From contig JAJYJR010000222.1 of NCBI GenBank assembly GCA_021789355.1, forward strand, positions 1 through 8,972: 8,972 bases of DNA, read 5' to 3'. A program made the position numbers and the translations under genes. Source of the DNA: Chloroflexota bacterium (GTDB taxonomy: Bacteria > Chloroflexota > Limnocylindria > Limnocylindrales > CSP1-4). Shown here in pieces: positions 5,782-8,972 of this stretch (positions are counted from its first letter, which is position 1; each line of letters begins with the position of its first letter). Below the pieces are notes generated by a model. That model searched no databases. It saw only the letters and a program-made list of their open reading frames with translations, and was not told where the DNA came from.

Positions 5782-6876
5782 GTGTCCCGCGTCACGCTGA
5801 AACATCTCTCGAGGTCCTTCGGGCCGGTGGTAGCCGTCCGAGACCTGTCGCTCGAGATCCCCGACGGCACGCTGCTCTGCCTTCTCGGACCGTCAGGCAG
5901 TGGCAAGACCACGACCCTGCGCCTCATTGCCGGGCTGGAGCGACCTGATGGCGGTGAGATCTGGCTGGACGAAGACGAGATCACAAGCCTCGAACCCAGA
6001 GACCGTCACGTCGGCGTGATGTTCCAGGGGTACGCGCTGTACCCGCAGATGTCTGTCCTGGACAACATTGCGTACCCCCTCAAGGTGCGGGGCACGCCCC
6101 GGGCCGAGCGAGACACCAGAGTTGCAGATGTAGCGCGCCTGCTCGAGATCGACGGACTGCTGGGTCGCGGCGTGCAGCAGATATCCGGGGGTCAGCAACA
6201 GCGGGTGGCACTCGCGCGGGCGATCATCCAGCGGCCCCGTCTGTTCCTGCTCGACGAGCCCATCTCCAATCTCGACGCCGTTCTGCGGAGCACCATGCGT
6301 GCCGAGATTCGTCGTCTCCAGAAGATGCTGGGGGCGACCACCGTGGTGGTCAGCCACGATCAGCTGGACGCACTCGCGATGGCCGATCTGATCGCGATCA
6401 TGAAGGACGGCGTGGTCCAGCAGTTGGGCACGCCCGACGACGTGTATGACCGGCCGAGCAACACCTTCGTGGCGCGGTTCATCGGCGAGCCCCAGATGAA
6501 CCTGCTGCCGGCCACCATCGAGCCGCGCGACGGCACCGTCGGGGCGCGTGTTCTGGGCCACTGGCTGGCGGTGACGGACGAGGTGCGGGGCGCGTTGGCG
6601 GGGGCGACCGCGCCCGAGGTACAGCTGGGGGTGAGGCCCCGCGCGATCCGCATCCATCGAGACGCCGCCCCCGATCGCATCGGGGCCGCGGTCTATCTCG
6701 CGGCGCCCGAGGGATCGCGGGTGATCTATCAGTTCCAGATCGATGGGAGCCGGCTCACGGTCGAGGCCGAGCCGGAGTTCCGCCTGAGAGAAGGGGAGGA
6801 GGTGCACCTGGAACTTCGGCCGGAGACGCTCCACTTCTTCGCGTCGGGTTCGGAGGTCGGAACCCGACTTGCGTGA
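5782..6876 (+). CDS. Sugar ABC transporter ATP-binding protein, MalK/UgpC/MsiK type
   Basis: ATPase subunit of a CUT1 carbohydrate importer, 364 aa, the usual MalK length. The nucleotide-binding domain shows an A-loop aromatic (Phe13), Walker A GPSGSGKTT at 36-44 (Lys42), Q-loop Gln82 in MFQGYALYP, signature ISGGQQQR at 134-141 (Ile in place of the common Leu), Walker B LFLLDEP at 154-160 with Glu159, D-loop SNLD at 162-165 and switch His192. Residues after about 240 form the regulatory TOBE/OB domain, including LGVRPRAIRI. GTG 5782 is the start: GAGAGGAG (5768-5775) lies six bases upstream and the domain begins at once. It is followed after 22 bases by the solute-binding protein gene, so the two are probably cotranscribed. 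Many high-GC actinobacteria share one MsiK among several transporters; here a dedicated ATPase is encoded in the operon. The 29-bp inverted repeat upstream suggests control by the LacI protein. Confidence 0.95.
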   Translation: MSRVTLKHLSRSFGPVVAVRDLSLEIPDGTLLCLLGPSGSGKTTTLRLIAGLERPDGGEIWLDEDEITSLEPRDRHVGVMFQGYALYPQMSVLDNIAYPLKVRGTPRAERDTRVADVARLLEIDGLLGRGVQQISGGQQQRVALARAIIQRPRLFLLDEPISNLDAVLRSTMRAEIRRLQKMLGATTVVVSHDQLDALAMADLIAIMKDGVVQQLGTPDDVYDRPSNTFVARFIGEPQMNLLPATIEPRDGTVGARVLGHWLAVTDEVRGALAGATAPEVQLGVRPRAIRIHRDAAPDRIGAAVYLAAPEGSRVIYQFQIDGSRLTVEAEPEFRLREGEEVHLELRPETLHFFASGSEVGTRLA

Positions 6877-6884
6877 TCGTGCCT

Positions 6885-6893
6885 GGAGGAGGG
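6885..6893 (+). promoter_or_regulatory. Strong ribosome binding site that sets the binding-protein start
   Basis: GGAGGAGGG lies five bases before ATG 6899. It argues against the longer in-frame reading from TTG 6869, which would overlap the ATPase gene and would put the Shine-Dalgarno inside the coding sequence. Confidence 0.8.
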
Positions 6894-6898
6894 TCGCG

Positions 6899-8326
6899 AT
6901 GATGGATGCTGTACCGATCAGTCGACGCCCGATCAGTCGGCGTCGATTCCTGACCGCGGGCGCCCGGGCGGGTGCCGCCATCGCCTTGGGCGGTGCGGCG
7001 GTCGGGCTGGTCGAAGCTTGCTCAAGTTCGCCGGCCGCGTCGGGCGGCACGAGCGCCGCATCCGGGACGGTGGCCATCGAGATCGACGAGGGCCAGAACG
7101 CCAGCCCGTTCCAGTGGTTCAACCCGGACATGAAGGCGAAGTTCGGGGCAACCACGAACATCATCGGCCTGCCGTTCGTAGGGCAGTACGAGAAGATCGT
7201 CGCCGAGATGGTGACGCGCAGCAGCATCTACGACGTGCTGGTGTTCCCGCCCCAGATGATCGGCGACTTCGTCAGCAACGGCTTCCTGACGCCCCTGACA
7301 GACCTGGGAAAGGAAGCCGACTTCAACCTCGACGACGTGCTACCCGCCTACCGCGACCCGAACCTGCGCCGCAATGGCAAGCTTTACGCGGCCGCCTACG
7401 ACGGGGACATCCTGCAGATCGCCTACCGCACCGACGTGTTCCAGTCCGCGGGCATCAGCCAGCCGCCGCAGACCTGGGACGACTTCGTCAACCTCGCGAA
7501 GGAGCTGCACAAGCCGCCCACCCAGTACGGCAACGCGTTCCTCGCGCAGCGCGGCTTCTGCTACGCGTGGTTCATGAACATCTTCGCCGCCCTCGGCGGG
7601 AAGTGGTTCACCACCGACATGAAGCCCGCGATCAACACCGATCAGGGTGTCCAGGCCCTCCAGACGCTGGTCACCCTCGCCCAGTACGCGCCGCCGAACA
7701 TCCTGCAGATCGGCTACCAGGAGTTGAACGAGGCGTACCTGAACGGCTCCACCGCGATGGTCGTCCAGTGGGACGATCTGGCGCTGAAGGCGGAGGACCC
7801 GAGCCAGAGCAAGGTCGTGGGCAAGAACGCCTACGCGCCGTGCCCGGTCCGCAACTATATGCCGTACTCGCGCGTGATGGCCGTATCCGCATTCTCCAAG
7901 AACCAGGCGAACGCCTACAAGGTCATCCAGTACATGGACAGCGCGGACGTCAGCATCAAGGACGTCTACGACCCCAAGTGCGGCGAGGATCCCTTCCGCC
8001 AGTCGCACCTCGATCCGACCAAGGTCAAGGATCACCTGGGCAACCCGTCGATGCCACCGGCGCAAGCCCAGAGCTACGTCTCCGCGATCAAGACATGCCT
8101 GACCACGGGCTATCCAGAGCTGTCGATCCCCGGCGCCCCCCGGTACCTGGACATCCTGGATCTGTTCGTGAGCGAAGCGCTGGCGGGGAGTCTCACGCCG
8201 TCCCAGGCCCTCACGCAGGCCGCCAACGAGTGGGACAGCATCACCTCGTCGCTTGGTCAGGACAACCAGGTCAAGGCCTACGCTGACTGGGTCAACAGCT
8301 TCCACACCGCAGGCATCAGCTACTGA
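6899..8326 (+). CDS. Tat-exported sugar ABC transporter solute-binding lipoprotein (CUT1)
   Basis: Extracytoplasmic substrate-binding protein, 475 aa from ATG 6899, slightly longer than typical CUT1 binding proteins. The N-terminus carries a twin-arginine motif SRRRFLTAG (13-21), an Ala/Gly-rich hydrophobic stretch and a lipobox VEAC with lipidated Cys41, so it should be exported folded and anchored to the outer membrane leaflet. A short Ser/Ala/Gly linker precedes the binding domain, which has type 1 binding-protein features: a KFGATTNI strand, VGQYEKIVAEMVTRSSIYDVLVFPP, a domain-crossing LYAAAYDGDILQIAYRTDVF, ETW-like QTWDDFVNLAKEL, and GSTAMVVQWDD. ATG 6902 is an alternative start. Residues 6-15 are a perfect peptide repeat (PISRR twice). 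It is flanked by the ATPase (22 bases) and the permease (41 bases). The ligand is a carbohydrate judged by family and neighbours; the particular sugar cannot be read. Confidence 0.93.
   Translation: MMDAVPISRRPISRRRFLTAGARAGAAIALGGAAVGLVEACSSSPAASGGTSAASGTVAIEIDEGQNASPFQWFNPDMKAKFGATTNIIGLPFVGQYEKIVAEMVTRSSIYDVLVFPPQMIGDFVSNGFLTPLTDLGKEADFNLDDVLPAYRDPNLRRNGKLYAAAYDGDILQIAYRTDVFQSAGISQPPQTWDDFVNLAKELHKPPTQYGNAFLAQRGFCYAWFMNIFAALGGKWFTTDMKPAINTDQGVQALQTLVTLAQYAPPNILQIGYQELNEAYLNGSTAMVVQWDDLALKAEDPSQSKVVGKNAYAPCPVRNYMPYSRVMAVSAFSKNQANAYKVIQYMDSADVSIKDVYDPKCGEDPFRQSHLDPTKVKDHLGNPSMPPAQAQSYVSAIKTCLTTGYPELSIPGAPRYLDILDLFVSEALAGSLTPSQALTQAANEWDSITSSLGQDNQVKAYADWVNSFHTAGISY
6914..6943 (+). repeat. 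Tandem 15-bp repeat doubling the twin-arginine codons
   Basis: CCGATCAGTCGACGC (6914-6928) is followed directly by CCGATCAGTCGGCGT (6929-6943), identical at 13 of 15 bases. Both encode PISRR in frame, so the signal peptide carries RR at residues 9-10 and again at 14-15. Only the second copy is followed by the RFL of a full Tat motif. A replication-slippage duplication is the likely origin; both differences are synonymous. Confidence 0.85.
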
Positions 8327-8367
8327 GCCGCGGACGCCGGGTCGCGGTGGCGCCCATTGGGGTTTCG

Positions 8368-8972
8368 ATGACAGCAATCGCGCGTCGCCGTTCGCGTTGG
8401 TCGGGAGGGCGGCGCTTCGCCCTCCTGGCCGTTCTTCCCGCCACCATCATTCTGGTCGCGCTGAGCATCTTTCCGCTGCTCTACTCCCTGCGTCTTTCGT
8501 TCACCGATCAGCAGCTGCTGTCGCTCGTGCCATCGCGTTTCGTCGGGCTCGCAAATTACGCCGAGCTGCTCCAGGACAACCTGTTCTGGAGCAGCCTGCT
8601 GGTCACCGCCGCCTTCGCGGCCTCCGTCGTGACCTTCCAGCTGGGGGTCGGGCTGGCGCTGGCGCTCGCGCTCCACCGGCTGCCGCGGTACCAGCAGTTC
8701 CTCGCGACCCTGTTGCTCATCCCCAGCATCATCTCGTCGTCGGTCGCCTCGTTCCAGTGGCGCTCGCTCTTCGACTACAGCTCGGGCCCGCTCAACTTCT
8801 TCCTCGGCGCCCTGCACCTTCCGCTCCTCACCTGGACCGCCGACCCGCGACTGGCTCTGCCGTCGCTGCTCCTCGTGGACTTCTGGCAATGGACGCCGTT
8901 CGTGACGCTCCTCCTGCTGGCAGGGCTCCACGCGCTGCCGGCGCCGGTCTTCGAGGCTGCGCGGGTGGATGG
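8368..8972 (+). CDS. Sugar ABC transporter permease, MalF type, 3' partial
   Basis: Inner-membrane permease subunit of the CUT1 importer; 201 complete codons are in the window and the gene runs off the right edge. The start is MTAIARRRSRW, a basic N-terminus, followed by a first membrane helix at about residues 17-41 that ends IFPLLYSLRLSFTD. The sequence FVGLANYAELL, normal for this family before the membrane-spanning core, comes next. Further hydrophobic segments lie at about 76-102, 110-129 and 162-187. The visible part ends EAARVDG, the beginning of the EAA loop that docks on the ATPase. ATG 8368 is preceded by a modest GGGG (8359-8362); GTG 8347 in frame is a weaker alternative. The gene follows the binding protein by 41 bases. 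A MalG-type second permease is expected beyond the window. Confidence 0.92.
   Translation, partial: MTAIARRRSRWSGGRRFALLAVLPATIILVALSIFPLLYSLRLSFTDQQLLSLVPSRFVGLANYAELLQDNLFWSSLLVTAAFAASVVTFQLGVGLALALALHRLPRYQQFLATLLLIPSIISSSVASFQWRSLFDYSSGPLNFFLGALHLPLLTWTADPRLALPSLLLVDFWQWTPFVTLLLLAGLHALPAPVFEAARVD

Noticed and set aside
6869..6898. TTG 6869 as start of the binding protein
   Set aside because: It would overlap the ATPase gene and bury the strong GGAGGAGGG inside the coding sequence; ATG 6899 fits the Shine-Dalgarno and the Tat signal.
5893..7227. Long open frame (444 codons) on the minus strand across the ATPase and binding-protein genes
   Set aside because: It lies opposite two unmistakable genes, has no recognisable domain, crosses their junction, and is expected from the high-GC third-position bias.
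7018..8286. 422-codon plus-strand frame offset from the binding-protein gene
   Set aside because: Frame-shifted shadow with an Arg/Pro/Gly-rich sequence and no motifs; the other frame has clear binding-protein features.
7340..8377. 345-codon minus-strand frame opposite the binding-protein gene
   Set aside because: Composition is a GC-driven shadow rich in Arg, Val, Asp and Gly, with no domain and no Shine-Dalgarno.
8320..8931. 203-codon minus-strand frame opposite the permease
   Set aside because: Glu/Arg/Gln-rich product, the usual complement of a Leu/Ala-rich membrane protein gene; the plus strand encodes a clear permease ending in the EAA motif.

Overview
The window is high-GC, densely coded on the plus strand, and looks bacterial. 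Strong GC preference at third codon positions, GTG starts, Tat-dependent and Sec-type lipoproteins and an actinobacterial-style cupredoxin lipoprotein suggest an actinobacterium or a comparable high-GC soil lineage. This placement is an inference from composition and gene style; no rRNA or other marker gene is present. No tRNA, rRNA, CRISPR array, transposase or integrase was seen, and no gene-free stretch reaches 300 bases.

Left part (1-3055): the 3' portion of an S9-family serine peptidase (beta-propeller plus alpha/beta hydrolase), cut by the window edge. It is followed by a secreted lipoprotein with a long Ala/Gly/Pro/Thr linker and a C-terminal cupredoxin domain. These two are separated by 150 bases with a 12-bp perfect palindrome and have no evident link to what follows.

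Right part (3137-8972): a carbohydrate uptake and utilisation locus. Gene order is a LacI-family regulator, a small EthD-domain protein, a PfkB/ribokinase-family sugar kinase, a MalK-type ABC ATPase, a Tat-exported CUT1 solute-binding lipoprotein, and the N-terminal two thirds of a MalF-type permease running off the right edge. A second permease and perhaps catabolic enzymes are expected beyond the edge. The regulator, EthD and kinase genes are 33-47 bases apart and could be one transcript. The transporter genes start after a 107-base gap that holds a 29-bp inverted repeat.

The likely logic is as follows. The binding protein captures a sugar, the permease and ATPase import it unphosphorylated, the kinase traps it as a phosphate, and the LacI protein senses the sugar or its phosphate. 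The best new signal is a 12-base element, GTGAAATCGrTA. It lies at the start of the regulator gene and again as the left arm of the inverted repeat before the transporter genes, each time just downstream of a TTGACG and a TA(C/G)(C/G)AT. This looks like one operator controlling both the regulator and the transporter. The EthD protein inside the sugar operon is the gene whose role is least explained.
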